Shown: in pieces, positions 17,866-25,818 of the stretch | Layout of the letters: each line of letters begins with the position of its first letter | Numbering within the stretch: the first letter of the stretch is position 1 | Assembly (NCBI GenBank): GCA_016721625.1 | Contig: JADKHR010000001.1 | Location: forward strand, 2,356,001-2,420,000 | Direction of reading: 5' to 3' | From: Elusimicrobiota bacterium | GTDB lineage: Bacteria; Elusimicrobiota; Elusimicrobia; FEN-1173 | Length of the DNA: 64,000 nt | Made by a program: the position numbers and the translations under genes | Notes under the pieces: model-generated | Database searches by the model: none | Told to the model about the DNA's origin: nothing | What the model saw: only the letters and a program-made list of their open reading frames with translations

Positions 17866-18942
17866 ATGACCACCGTTGCCGACACATCGAAGAAAAGTTC
17901 CATCGCTGAACTCCTTGGCAAAGACGCCGAGAATCTGTTGACCTACAAGGCCAAAGTCCCCGCCTCCCGCCTTCACCTTCCGGGCCAGGATCACGTGGAC
18001 CGCGTTTGGGTTTATTCCGATCGGAAGGCTCCCGTTCTTCGCAATTTACAGAATTTGATCGAGAGCGGACGCATGAAAGGAACCGGGTACGTCTCCATCC
18101 TCCCCGTGGACCAGGGCATCGAGCATTCCGGTGGGGCGTCCTTCGCTCCGAACCCGGACTACTTCGACCCGGAAAACATCGTGAAGCTGGCCATCGAGGG
18201 CGGTTGCAACGCGGTGGCTTCCACTTATGGGGTGTTGGGGTCCGTGGCGCGGAAGTTCGCCCACAAGATTCCCTTCATGCTCAAAATCAACCACAACGAG
18301 CTGATGTCCCTCCCGCAGGTTCCGGACCAGACCATGTTCACCAAGGTCAAACAGGCCTTTGACATGGGGTGCACCTCCATCGGCGCCACCATTTATTGGG
18401 GTTCTTTGGAAAGCCGCCGCCAACTGCAAGAAGTGTCGGAAGCCTTCGCCCAAGCTCACGAGCTCGGTATGTTCACGGTGTTGTGGTGCTACGCCCGGAA
18501 CAACGCCTTCAAGACGGCGGAGAAAGACTACCACGTTTCCGCTGATATCACCGGCCAAGCCAATCACCTCGGCGTCACGATCGAAGCCGACATCATCAAG
18601 CAGAAGCTCCCCGAAAACAACGGCGGCTACAATGCCGTGAAATTCGGTAAGACCAGCCCGAAGGTCTACACGGACCTCACCACGGACCACCCCATCGACC
18701 TCTGCCGCTATCAGGTTCTGAACTGCTATTCCGGCCGGGCCGGGTTGATCAACTCCGGTGGAGAATCCAAGGGGGCTTCCGACTTGGCCGACGCCGTTCG
18801 CACCGCCGTCATCAACAAGCGTGCCGGGGGCATGGGCTTGATTTCCGGCCGGAAAGCCTTCCAGCGTCCGATGAAAGAGGGCGTGGCGCTTTTGAACGCG
18901 ATCCAAGACGTTTACTTGGACAAAACGGTCACGATCGCTTAA
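17866..18942 (+). CDS. Class I fructose-bisphosphate aldolase, DhnA/FbaB type
   Basis: The 358-residue protein belongs to the DeoC/FbaB (archaeal-type class I) aldolases. Motifs include GYVSILPVDQGIEHS near residue 78, PFMLKINHNEL, SIGATIYWGS and the phosphate-binding LINSGGESKG followed by MGLISGRKAFQRP. The Schiff-base mechanism is inferred from the family. It cleaves fructose-1,6-bisphosphate in glycolysis and runs backwards in gluconeogenesis. The SD AGGAGG is 8-13 bases upstream. The PPi-dependent phosphofructokinase gene follows, separated only by a palindromic repeat. Confidence 0.94.
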   Translation: MTTVADTSKKSSIAELLGKDAENLLTYKAKVPASRLHLPGQDHVDRVWVYSDRKAPVLRNLQNLIESGRMKGTGYVSILPVDQGIEHSGGASFAPNPDYFDPENIVKLAIEGGCNAVASTYGVLGSVARKFAHKIPFMLKINHNELMSLPQVPDQTMFTKVKQAFDMGCTSIGATIYWGSLESRRQLQEVSEAFAQAHELGMFTVLWCYARNNAFKTAEKDYHVSADITGQANHLGVTIEADIIKQKLPENNGGYNAVKFGKTSPKVYTDLTTDHPIDLCRYQVLNCYSGRAGLINSGGESKGASDLADAVRTAVINKRAGGMGLISGRKAFQRPMKEGVALLNAIQDVYLDKTVTIA

Positions 18943-18962
18943 TCTTCGATCCTCAACGGCAC

Positions 18963-19060
18963 AGACCTCTCCCGCCCTCCTTGAGACGGAGGGGGAACAC
19001 CGCCTACCTTTTTTGGCGTCGTTCCCTCCCCTTCTTAAGGGGAGGGCGGGGGAGGGGTCT
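18963..19060 (+). repeat. Palindromic intergenic repeat (MITE-like)
   Basis: This is a 98-bp imperfect inverted repeat. The left arm (18963-18998) begins AGACCTCTCCCGCCCTCC and the right arm (19021-19060) ends GGGGAGGGCGGGGGAGGGG-TCT. The right arm has its own inner hairpin around CTTAAG. It fills the gap between the aldolase and PFP genes. Related CCCTCC/GGAGGG palindromes occur at 23641-23774 and 41020-41047, indicating a dispersed family. It may also serve as a transcript 3' end. Confidence 0.7.
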
Positions 19061-19097
19061 CAGAAAATGATTCTTGACTAAAATGAGGTCAGTGTCC

Positions 19098-20771
19098 ATG
19101 CCATCCAAACCATCCGAACTTCAAATCGAGCGAGCCAAATTCAAACCCGTTCTTCCGACCGTGTTTCGTTCCGGGCCGGCGGGGGTTTCTTTGCAAATGG
19201 GAAAGCCCACCCAAAGCGTGTCCGACCAGGGGCCCCTTCGGGCCATCTTTCCGAACATGTACGGGCTTCCTTTGGCGATTTTGAAGAAAGGACGGAACGC
19301 CTCTTTGGGGAAGAAGGTGTTTCGGTTGGGGGTCGTTCTTTCCGGCGGGCAAGCCCCGGGTGGGCACAACGTGTTGGCCGGACTTTTTGATGCATTGAAA
19401 AAAGCGAACCCCAAAAACAAACTCATTGGATTTTTGGGCGGTCCTTCCGGGATTTTGGAGAATAAGTGGGTGGAGATCACCGCCGGGATGGTGGGCCCCT
19501 ACCGCAACACCGGCGGGTTCGACATGATTCAGTCCGGCCGAACGAAAATCGACACCCCGGAACAACTCGCCGCCGCCAAACAAACCATGGAGCAAACCGT
19601 CGGGAAAAACCGCCTGGACGGGCTGGTGGTCGTCGGGGGGGACGATTCCAACACCAACGCCGCGGTGTTGGCCGAATATTTCAAAACCCACGGGCTTCCG
19701 GTGGGCGTGATCGGCGTTCCCAAAACCATCGATGGGGACCTGAAAAACGACGACATCGAAGCGTCTTTCGGTTTCGACACCGCCACGAAAATCTACGCCG
19801 AACTGGTGGGAAACATCTGCCGAGATGTGTTGTCGGCGCGAAAATACTGGCATTTCATTCGTCTCATGGGGCGGAGCGCGTCCCACATCACCCTGGAAGT
19901 TTCCCTGAAGACGCGGCCGAACCTAACGTTGATCGGCGAGGAGGTTCTGGCCAAGAAAATGACGCTGGCCCAGGTGGTGGACCAAATCGCCCAGGCCGTG
20001 GCCCGTCGCGCGGAAGCGAAAAAGAATTACGGCGTGGTGTTGGTGCCGGAAGGGCTCATCGAGTTCATCCCGGAAATGAAGGAGTTGATTTCCGCTTTGA
20101 ACGACACCTTGGCCGCCCAGGAACCCCGTTTGGCGTTGCTGTCGACTTTTGACGAGAAACGAGCGGTGGTGGCGGAAGCGCTCCCCGCGCCCTTGTCGTC
20201 TCTGCTTCATTCTCTTCCCCAGGGCATTCAGGCCCAGCTCATGCTGGATCGAGACCCCCACGGGAACGTCCAGGTTTCCCAAATTGAGACGGAAAAACTG
20301 TTGGTGGAAATGGTGAAGGCCCGTCTCGTTTCATTGAAGGTGGGGGGAGCCTACGCAGGTAAGTTTGCCGCCATCACCCACTTCTTCGGTTACGAGGGCC
20401 GGTGCGGCGCCCCGTCGAACTTCGACGCGACCTATTGCTACGCCCTGGGCTTTAACGCGGCGGTTTTGGCGTTGAACGGATTGACGGGCTACCTGTCATC
20501 CATCAAAAATCTGACCAAACCGGCGGCCCAGTGGGTGCCCGGGGGAGTTCCCTTGACGATGATGATGAACCTGGAACGGCGGAAAGGGAAGGAGAAACCC
20601 GTGATCCAAAAGGCGTTGGTCAAGCTGGACGGCGCCCCCTTCCGGGCCCTGGAGAAGATTCGCGAATCCCTGGTGTTGGAAGACGCCTACGTTTACCCAG
20701 GCCCCATCCAATATTTCGGCCCCGCCTCCGTCACGGACCTCACCACCCAAACTCTCCAGTTGGAATCTTAA
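19098..20771 (+). CDS. pfp: PPi-dependent 6-phosphofructokinase
   Basis: The 557-residue long-form PFP, from the ATG at 19098 with GAGG 9 bases upstream. The nucleotide-site motif reads VLSGGQAPGGHNV. The GGDDS segment (Asp in place of the Gly of ATP-dependent enzymes) marks pyrophosphate as phosphoryl donor. The catalytic PKTIDGDLKND and substrate-binding MGRSASHITLE are present. It interconverts fructose-6-phosphate and fructose-1,6-bisphosphate reversibly, matching the aldolase gene upstream. Its stop overlaps the start of the next gene (TAATG). Confidence 0.95.
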   Translation: MPSKPSELQIERAKFKPVLPTVFRSGPAGVSLQMGKPTQSVSDQGPLRAIFPNMYGLPLAILKKGRNASLGKKVFRLGVVLSGGQAPGGHNVLAGLFDALKKANPKNKLIGFLGGPSGILENKWVEITAGMVGPYRNTGGFDMIQSGRTKIDTPEQLAAAKQTMEQTVGKNRLDGLVVVGGDDSNTNAAVLAEYFKTHGLPVGVIGVPKTIDGDLKNDDIEASFGFDTATKIYAELVGNICRDVLSARKYWHFIRLMGRSASHITLEVSLKTRPNLTLIGEEVLAKKMTLAQVVDQIAQAVARRAEAKKNYGVVLVPEGLIEFIPEMKELISALNDTLAAQEPRLALLSTFDEKRAVVAEALPAPLSSLLHSLPQGIQAQLMLDRDPHGNVQVSQIETEKLLVEMVKARLVSLKVGGAYAGKFAAITHFFGYEGRCGAPSNFDATYCYALGFNAAVLALNGLTGYLSSIKNLTKPAAQWVPGGVPLTMMMNLERRKGKEKPVIQKALVKLDGAPFRALEKIRESLVLEDAYVYPGPIQYFGPASVTDLTTQTLQLES

Positions 20772-21181
20772 TGATTCACGAAATGGATTTTAGGGTTTCC
20801 TATGCGGACACGGACCGCATGGGCGTGGTCTATTACGCCAACTATCTCGTTCTCTTTGAACGGGGCCGGACCGAGCTCATGCGGGGGCTGGGCGTTCGAT
20901 ATCGGGACCTGGAGGAACAGGGGCTGTTTCTCCCGGCCATGGAAGCCCAAGTTAAATATCTGGCTCCCGCCCACTACGACGACCTGTTGAAGATTCGGAC
21001 GTGGATCTCCGCTCTCGGCCGGGCGTCCATCACCTTCGAATATGAACTGCACAATGCCGATTCGGGCAAAGTGATGGCCCGGGGCTCCACCAAACACCCC
21101 TTCGTCGACAAGTCCTGGAAGCCCGTCGCCATTCCTTCCCCCATCAGAGAGACCCTTCTCACTTCTCTCCCTCATCCCTGA
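20771..21181 (+). CDS. YbgC/FadM-like acyl-CoA thioesterase
   Basis: The 136-residue single hot-dog-fold protein carries the family signature SYADTDRMGVVYYANYL, with the catalytic Asp (DTD), followed by the helix FERGRTELMRGLG. It hydrolyses acyl-CoA thioesters; YbgC homologues often associate with Tol-Pal genes, but here the partner is pfp. The start codon overlaps the pfp stop by one base. Confidence 0.9.
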   Translation: MIHEMDFRVSYADTDRMGVVYYANYLVLFERGRTELMRGLGVRYRDLEEQGLFLPAMEAQVKYLAPAHYDDLLKIRTWISALGRASITFEYELHNADSGKVMARGSTKHPFVDKSWKPVAIPSPIRETLLTSLPHP

Positions 21182-21322
21182 GGTCTATTTATATTTCCGG
21201 GAAGGAAAATGGATCCAAGGCCAAAAAGAAGCTAGAATGACCCCGGTGGGGGAAACGGACCTCGTGCCCGCCTTTGTTCAAACCATCCCCGCCGTGTGAG
21301 AATTTCACCAAAAAGGAAGACC

Positions 21323-22126
21323 ATGGATTCTTTGGATTTTGATAAACCACCGGAAAAAAAGGCTCCTGAGTTGGAGAAAAAACCCCTTTCCTCCCCGGCG
21401 CCGGACCCCGCCCCTGCCGTTGTTTATGATCGTCGGACGGAAGCCAAACCAATGGTTTCGTTTTTAGTCCCGGTTTTTAATGAGCGCGCCTTTATTAGGA
21501 AATGCCTGGATAGATTGGCCGCGGTTCCCCTCTCCAAAGAAATCGTCATCGTGGACGACGGGTCCACCGACCGAACCCGGGATTTCCTGGCGGGGAACCC
21601 CGTGGATGGAGCGGTTCTTCTTTTTCACGCTAAAAACCAGGGGAAAGGCGGGGCCCTTCGCACGGCCTTGACCAAGGCCAACGGGGCTTACTCAGCGGTT
21701 CAAGACGCGGACCTCGAATACGATCCGGGCGAATACGTGGACTTGCTGAAATACGCCCGGCAAAACAATATCAAGGTCGTTTTTGGGTCACGGTTTCTAA
21801 AATCGAATCCGCATCCCTACCGGCGATTTCTCTGGGGCAACAAAGCTTTGACGGCTTGGATCAATTTCCTTTGCGCCTCCTCCTACACGGACTGCTACAC
21901 CGGCTACAAGCTGATGCCCACGGCCGTCTGGCGGGAACTGGGTTTGGTTTCTCGGGGTTTTGAAGTGGAGGCGGAAATCTGTGTAAAGGTGGCCCACCGG
22001 CGGCATTCTTTCGCCGAACTCCCGATTTCTTATGCCCCGCGGCGGGTAGAAGAAGGAAAGAAAATCAGTTGGAAAGACGCCGTCCGTGGCCTTCGCGCCG
22101 CCCGTTTTTTCGCCTACGCCAAATAG
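21323..22126 (+). CDS. Family 2 glycosyltransferase (DPM1-like)
   Basis: The 267-residue protein starts at an ATG preceded by AAGGAAG. A polar 45-residue leader is followed by a GT2 domain: VSFLVPVFNERAFI, EIVIVDDGSTDRTRD (donor-site Asp), QDADLEYDP (DXD-like) and the acceptor-region YTDCYTGYKLM. No membrane helix is apparent, in keeping with soluble dolichyl/undecaprenyl-phosphate mannose or glucose synthases. The product probably feeds surface glycan synthesis. The neighbouring gene on the other strand is an unrelated MFS transporter. Confidence 0.87.
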   Translation: MDSLDFDKPPEKKAPELEKKPLSSPAPDPAPAVVYDRRTEAKPMVSFLVPVFNERAFIRKCLDRLAAVPLSKEIVIVDDGSTDRTRDFLAGNPVDGAVLLFHAKNQGKGGALRTALTKANGAYSAVQDADLEYDPGEYVDLLKYARQNNIKVVFGSRFLKSNPHPYRRFLWGNKALTAWINFLCASSYTDCYTGYKLMPTAVWRELGLVSRGFEVEAEICVKVAHRRHSFAELPISYAPRRVEEGKKISWKDAVRGLRAARFFAYAK

Positions 22127-22337
22127 CCGTTGACTTTCCCACCCGCCAACCCCAAAAAACCCTCATAGTATAATAGTGAAGGGCGTCCCGTTTCGCGTCC
22201 ACCGCGAGCATGAGTTCAATTAAAGTGAATCCCCGGGCGCGCTTTTTAAAGGGCTCCTATCGCCTCCGCATCGTTCTTCCAATCCCAAGGTTCCCTCTCA
22301 AGCTTACCCCCCTCCCCCGATCTGTTAAGGGGGGAAT
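22127..22337. other. Convergent intergenic stretch with a TATAAT box and a half repeat
   Basis: No convincing gene. A perfect TATAAT at 22169-22174 lacks a -35 at the right distance (the nearest TTGACT is 33 bases away). The right end (about 22302-22337) is a CCCCCCTCCCCC...TTAAGGGGGG fragment of the dispersed palindrome family. Confidence 0.4.
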
Positions 22338-23585
22338 TTAATCGCTGAAACGGTGGCGGCGGTGGAACCAGAGGGCGCCGGCGAGGCAGAAAGTGCCGCC
22401 GGCCAAAATGGTGTGGGGCGCGCCGAATTTTTGGGCCAGGGCGCCGGCCACCAGGCTTCCGAAGGGGGCGGTGCCTAGGAAGGCCATGATGAAGAGGCTC
22501 ATGACCCGGCCGCGTTTGTCGTCTTCCACGATGGTTTGGATCATGGTGTTGCTGGCGGCCATTTGAACCATGAAACCGAACCCGGTCACCACCAGGAGTG
22601 CCATGGACAGCCAGGGGGTTCGGGAAAAGGAAAAACCCATGAGACCCACGGCGAAGAGGGCCGTTCCTGCGGGGATCCAGGCGGCGAGGCCTCGGGTGGA
22701 TTTTCGCGCGGCCAAGGTGAGGGCCGCCATCAAGGCGCCGCTTCCGGCGGCCGTCATCAGGAATCCCAGGGTATGGGGGCCCCCGTGCAAAACCTTGCCG
22801 GCGAAAATCGGGATGAGCGTCATGTAGGGGACTCCGACCAAGCTGGACAGTGCGAGCAGGATCAGGATGGCTCGGATGGGTTTTGAACGGAACGCATAAC
22901 TCCAGCCCTCCCACAGTTGGTTCAGGGTTCCCCGGGTCCGGGGGGGAAGGGGTGGACGTACGGGGACCCGGATCGCCAGGAGGGCGGCGATGACCGCCAG
23001 GTAACTGATGCCGTCCACCAGGAAACACCAGCCTTCCCCCGCCGCGGAGATCAGCATCCCGCCCAGGGAGGGGCCCACCAATCGGGCCAGGTTGAACATG
23101 GACGAATTGAGGGCGATGGCGTTGCCCAGATCCTCTTTGTTTTCGATCAGGTCCACCACGAAGGATTGGCGGCCGGGCATGTCGAAGGCGTTGACGATGC
23201 CTTGAAGGGCAGTCAGGGCCAAGAGGGCGGGGATGGTGGCTCGGTTCGAGAGGGCCAAAAAGGCCAGGGCGAGAGACTGAAACATCGACAGGGTTTGGGT
23301 GGCGATCAGCAGTCGTCGGCGGTCCCAGCGGTCCACCGTCAAGCCGGCGAAGGGGGTGACGAAAAAAGCCGGGAATTGGCCCACGAAGCCCACCACCCCC
23401 AGCATAAGCCCCGAACCCGTCAGGCGGTAGACCAGCCAGCTCGTGGCGATGGAACTCATCCAGGTTCCCACGAGCGAAATGATTTGCCCCCCGAAAAACA
23501 GGCGGTAATTGGGATAGCGCAGGGCGCGCAGGAGGAACGCCGCGCGGGAGGGCGAAGAGGGAGCCGGTGTTTGATCTATATTCAT
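22338..23585 (-). CDS. MFS exporter, EntS/MFS_3-like
   Basis: The 415-residue protein has 12 predicted helices. The N-terminal signature ALRYPNYRLFFGGQIISLVGTWM is followed by the loop GLTVDRWDRRRLLIATQ and the central VDLIENKEDLGNAIALNSSMFN. This is the pattern of the MFS_3 group that includes the enterobactin exporter EntS and many macrolide-efflux-like proteins. Here it stands alone between intergenic repeats, so the substrate is unknown. Confidence 0.85.
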   Translation of the reverse strand: MNIDQTPAPSSPSRAAFLLRALRYPNYRLFFGGQIISLVGTWMSSIATSWLVYRLTGSGLMLGVVGFVGQFPAFFVTPFAGLTVDRWDRRRLLIATQTLSMFQSLALAFLALSNRATIPALLALTALQGIVNAFDMPGRQSFVVDLIENKEDLGNAIALNSSMFNLARLVGPSLGGMLISAAGEGWCFLVDGISYLAVIAALLAIRVPVRPPLPPRTRGTLNQLWEGWSYAFRSKPIRAILILLALSSLVGVPYMTLIPIFAGKVLHGGPHTLGFLMTAAGSGALMAALTLAARKSTRGLAAWIPAGTALFAVGLMGFSFSRTPWLSMALLVVTGFGFMVQMAASNTMIQTIVEDDKRGRVMSLFIMAFLGTAPFGSLVAGALAQKFGAPHTILAGGTFCLAGALWFHRRHRFSD

Positions 23586-23938
23586 GAGTTTGTCCCGAAA
23601 ACAGAGGCGAAATTCCGAGAACGATGGCGAAACCTATAAACCACCCCTCCCTGGCCCTCCCCTTGGCAAGGAGAGGGGAAAAAACGACGAACCGGGTTGC
23701 ACGACCCGTTCGGGGAAATTTCGCCTTTTCTTGGTCTCCCCTCCTTCCCAAGGAGGGGAGAAAGGGGAGGTCTTAATTCGTTCCTCCGTGTTCATCGTCG
23801 GGGGACTCCATCCGGTCCGGGGCGGGAGCCCATGGGAAAGCCATTCTAGCTGACCTTGAGCCTTTTGGGTGGACCGGGCGACTCTGCGTGCGACAATGTT
23901 ATCTGGCCGAGCGGGTTTTGAATTTCTATAATAAAAAG
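23586..23938. other. Intergenic region holding a palindromic repeat
   Basis: The 353 bases between the divergent MFS and lipoprotein genes encode nothing recognisable. The middle is occupied by the palindromic repeat at 23641-23774. No clear promoter for the lipoprotein gene is seen. Confidence 0.5.
23641..23774. repeat. Palindromic repeat with perfect 12-bp hairpin
   Basis: The outer arms CCACCCCTCCCTGGCCCTCC (23641-23660) and the complement of GAAAGGGGAGGTC (near 23760) pair imperfectly. Inside the right arm, TCTCCCCTCCTT (23735-23746) and AAGGAGGGGAGA (23750-23761) form a perfect hairpin with a CCC loop. It belongs to the same family as the repeats at 18963-19060 and 41020-41047. Confidence 0.65.
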
Positions 23939-24631
23939 GTGAAAAAGTTTATCTGGTTTCTTTTAGCGGTGCTTCTCGTCGGCTGTGGGCGGGATGAAAT
24001 GCAAACCTACCGCGTTCCGAAAGAGCCCGAGGCCACCCTCCCCCTGTCGGGCGAAATGCCTCCGTCGGATCTTCCGGGGGGGCATGTCCATACGCCACCG
24101 GGGAAAGCCGATCTGCCACCGGGACATCCGGAGATCGGCAACGATATGGGCCTGGCCAACGCGGCCGCCCAGGGGCTGGTTCCTCCGTCCGCGCCTTCGG
24201 GCGAGGTCACGTGGACGACGCCCAGGGGTTGGGTGGAAAAGCCGGGGTCCGGTTTCCGTTATGCCAGCTTCGTGGTTCCGGGTCCTGAGGGGTTGACGGG
24301 GGATCTCTCGGTGACGGTGTTGGAGGGCGGCGGCGGGGACCTTTTGGCCAACGTCAACCGATGGCGCGGCCAGATCGGCCTCGCGGACTTGTCCGCCGAC
24401 CAGCTACCCACCCAGACCCAATCCATTCACCCGGCGGGGCGGGCCATGACGCTCGTCGATTTTTTAAGCGAAGGCAACCTGATCGACGGAAAATACAAAA
24501 AACGACTTTTGTCGGCTGTTTTTTCATCGGACGGGAAAACCTGGTTCTTTAAACTGGTGGGGGAAGACCGGCTGGTTGAATCCGCGAAAGGCGATTTCCT
24601 GAAATTCCTGGAAAGCCTGAAAGGGCTCTAG
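23939..24631 (+). CDS. Predicted lipoprotein of unknown function
   Basis: From the GTG at 23939 the 230-residue product begins with KKFIWFLLAVLLVGCG, a lipoprotein signal with lipobox LVGC (Cys at residue ~15). A Pro-rich, His-containing spacer (LPGGHVHTPPGKADLPPGHPE) follows. The C-terminal domain of about 150 residues starts at VTWTTPRGWVEKPGSG and resembles small domains that read 'W..P.gW' in envelope proteins; I cannot name it. The stop overlaps the ResB start by one base (TAGTG), so the lipoprotein may be a subunit or accessory factor of the cytochrome c maturation system encoded next. Confidence 0.65.
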   Translation: MKKFIWFLLAVLLVGCGRDEMQTYRVPKEPEATLPLSGEMPPSDLPGGHVHTPPGKADLPPGHPEIGNDMGLANAAAQGLVPPSAPSGEVTWTTPRGWVEKPGSGFRYASFVVPGPEGLTGDLSVTVLEGGGGDLLANVNRWRGQIGLADLSADQLPTQTQSIHPAGRAMTLVDFLSEGNLIDGKYKKRLLSAVFSSDGKTWFFKLVGEDRLVESAKGDFLKFLESLKGL

Positions 24632-25818
24632 TGTCCTCCAAAAAGAAACCCATCGGTTCTTCGCCTCCGGCTCGACCCTCCCAGAAACCTCCATCGGGTC
24701 TTCAAATCGCTTGGGACCTGTTGGGGTCCATGGAACTGACGGTGGCGCTTATCGTCTTGATGATGGTCTTGGTTTTTTTCGGGACGATCCATCAGGTTCA
24801 GCTGGGCACCTGGCTCGCCCAAAAGAAATATTTTTCCAGTTGGCTCCTCTTCTTTGAAACGGAGAACGGATTTCGGTTCCCGATCTTTCCCGGCGGCTAT
24901 GCCTTGGGGTCCCTTTGGCTCGTCAACCTCCTGGCGTCCCATTCGGCCCGGGCCCGGTGGGAATGGCGGCGCGCGGGGCTCCTCCTCACCCATGGGGGGC
25001 TTTTCGTTCTGCTCCTGGGGCAGGGGCTGACCCAAATGTTTTCCCGTGAAAGCCAGATGGCCATCGAAGAGGGCCAAACCGCGAACCATTCGGAAGATTC
25101 CCGCGACGCGGAGTTGGCGGTGATCGACGTTTCCGGTCCCACCGAGGACGTGGTCCATACCTTTCCGGTGTCCCTGCTCGAAAAAGAGGACGCCCTTCAA
25201 CATCCGGATTTGCCTTTTGAGGTGGTGGTGAAAAAGTTTTTCCCCAACGCCGTGCTGGGGCGAGGGGGCAACACCCTGGCCACCATGGGGGTCGGATCGC
25301 GGGTCAGCGTGATGGAAGCCCCTCGCGTGACCGCGGACGACGAGTCGGACAATATCTCGTCCTTCATTGAAATTCGTGCGGGAGGCCAGAGCCACGGGGT
25401 GTGGCTGGTGTCCATGGCCCTGGGGGCCCCCCAGACCTTCGTCTTTAAAGACAAAACTTACCGCCTGGCCCTGCGCGCCACACGGCATTATATGCCCTTC
25501 AACCTAACCTTGAAAGATTTCACCCATGACGTTTATCCCGGCACGGACATTCCCAAAAACTTTTCCAGCCTCCTCCGTCTTCAGGACAAAGAAACGGGGG
25601 AGGACCGGGACGTCCTGATCTATATGAACCATCCCCTCCGCTACCGGGGGTTGACGTTCTTTCAGGCCAGTTTCGGCAAAGGGGATCGGCTCTCGATTCT
25701 TCAAGTGGTTCGGAACCCGGTTTGGGTCACGCCCTATCTGGCCTGCCTTTTAGTGTGCTTGGGCCTCGCCTGGCAATTTTTGGCCCACCTGGTCCGTTTC
25801 CGACGGGGGATCCCATGA
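24631..25818 (+). CDS. resB: ResB/Ccs1-like cytochrome c biogenesis protein
   Basis: The 395-residue protein starts at a GTG. It has three N-terminal helices (after LGSMELTVALIVLMMVLVFFGT, a ResB hallmark), a large periplasmic region and a last helix near residue 370. The periplasmic part ends with the FFQASFG-type segment. With CcsA/ResC it forms system II heme delivery, moving heme across the membrane for attachment to apocytochrome CxxCH motifs. It overlaps ccsA by 4 bases (ATGA). Confidence 0.88.
   Translation: MSSKKKPIGSSPPARPSQKPPSGLQIAWDLLGSMELTVALIVLMMVLVFFGTIHQVQLGTWLAQKKYFSSWLLFFETENGFRFPIFPGGYALGSLWLVNLLASHSARARWEWRRAGLLLTHGGLFVLLLGQGLTQMFSRESQMAIEEGQTANHSEDSRDAELAVIDVSGPTEDVVHTFPVSLLEKEDALQHPDLPFEVVVKKFFPNAVLGRGGNTLATMGVGSRVSVMEAPRVTADDESDNISSFIEIRAGGQSHGVWLVSMALGAPQTFVFKDKTYRLALRATRHYMPFNLTLKDFTHDVYPGTDIPKNFSSLLRLQDKETGEDRDVLIYMNHPLRYRGLTFFQASFGKGDRLSILQVVRNPVWVTPYLACLLVCLGLAWQFLAHLVRFRRGIP

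Noticed and set aside
22210..22341. 43-codon ORF downstream of a TATAAT box
   Set aside because: Its second half is the dispersed palindrome fragment, it has only a weak SD and the promoter lacks a -35 at proper spacing.
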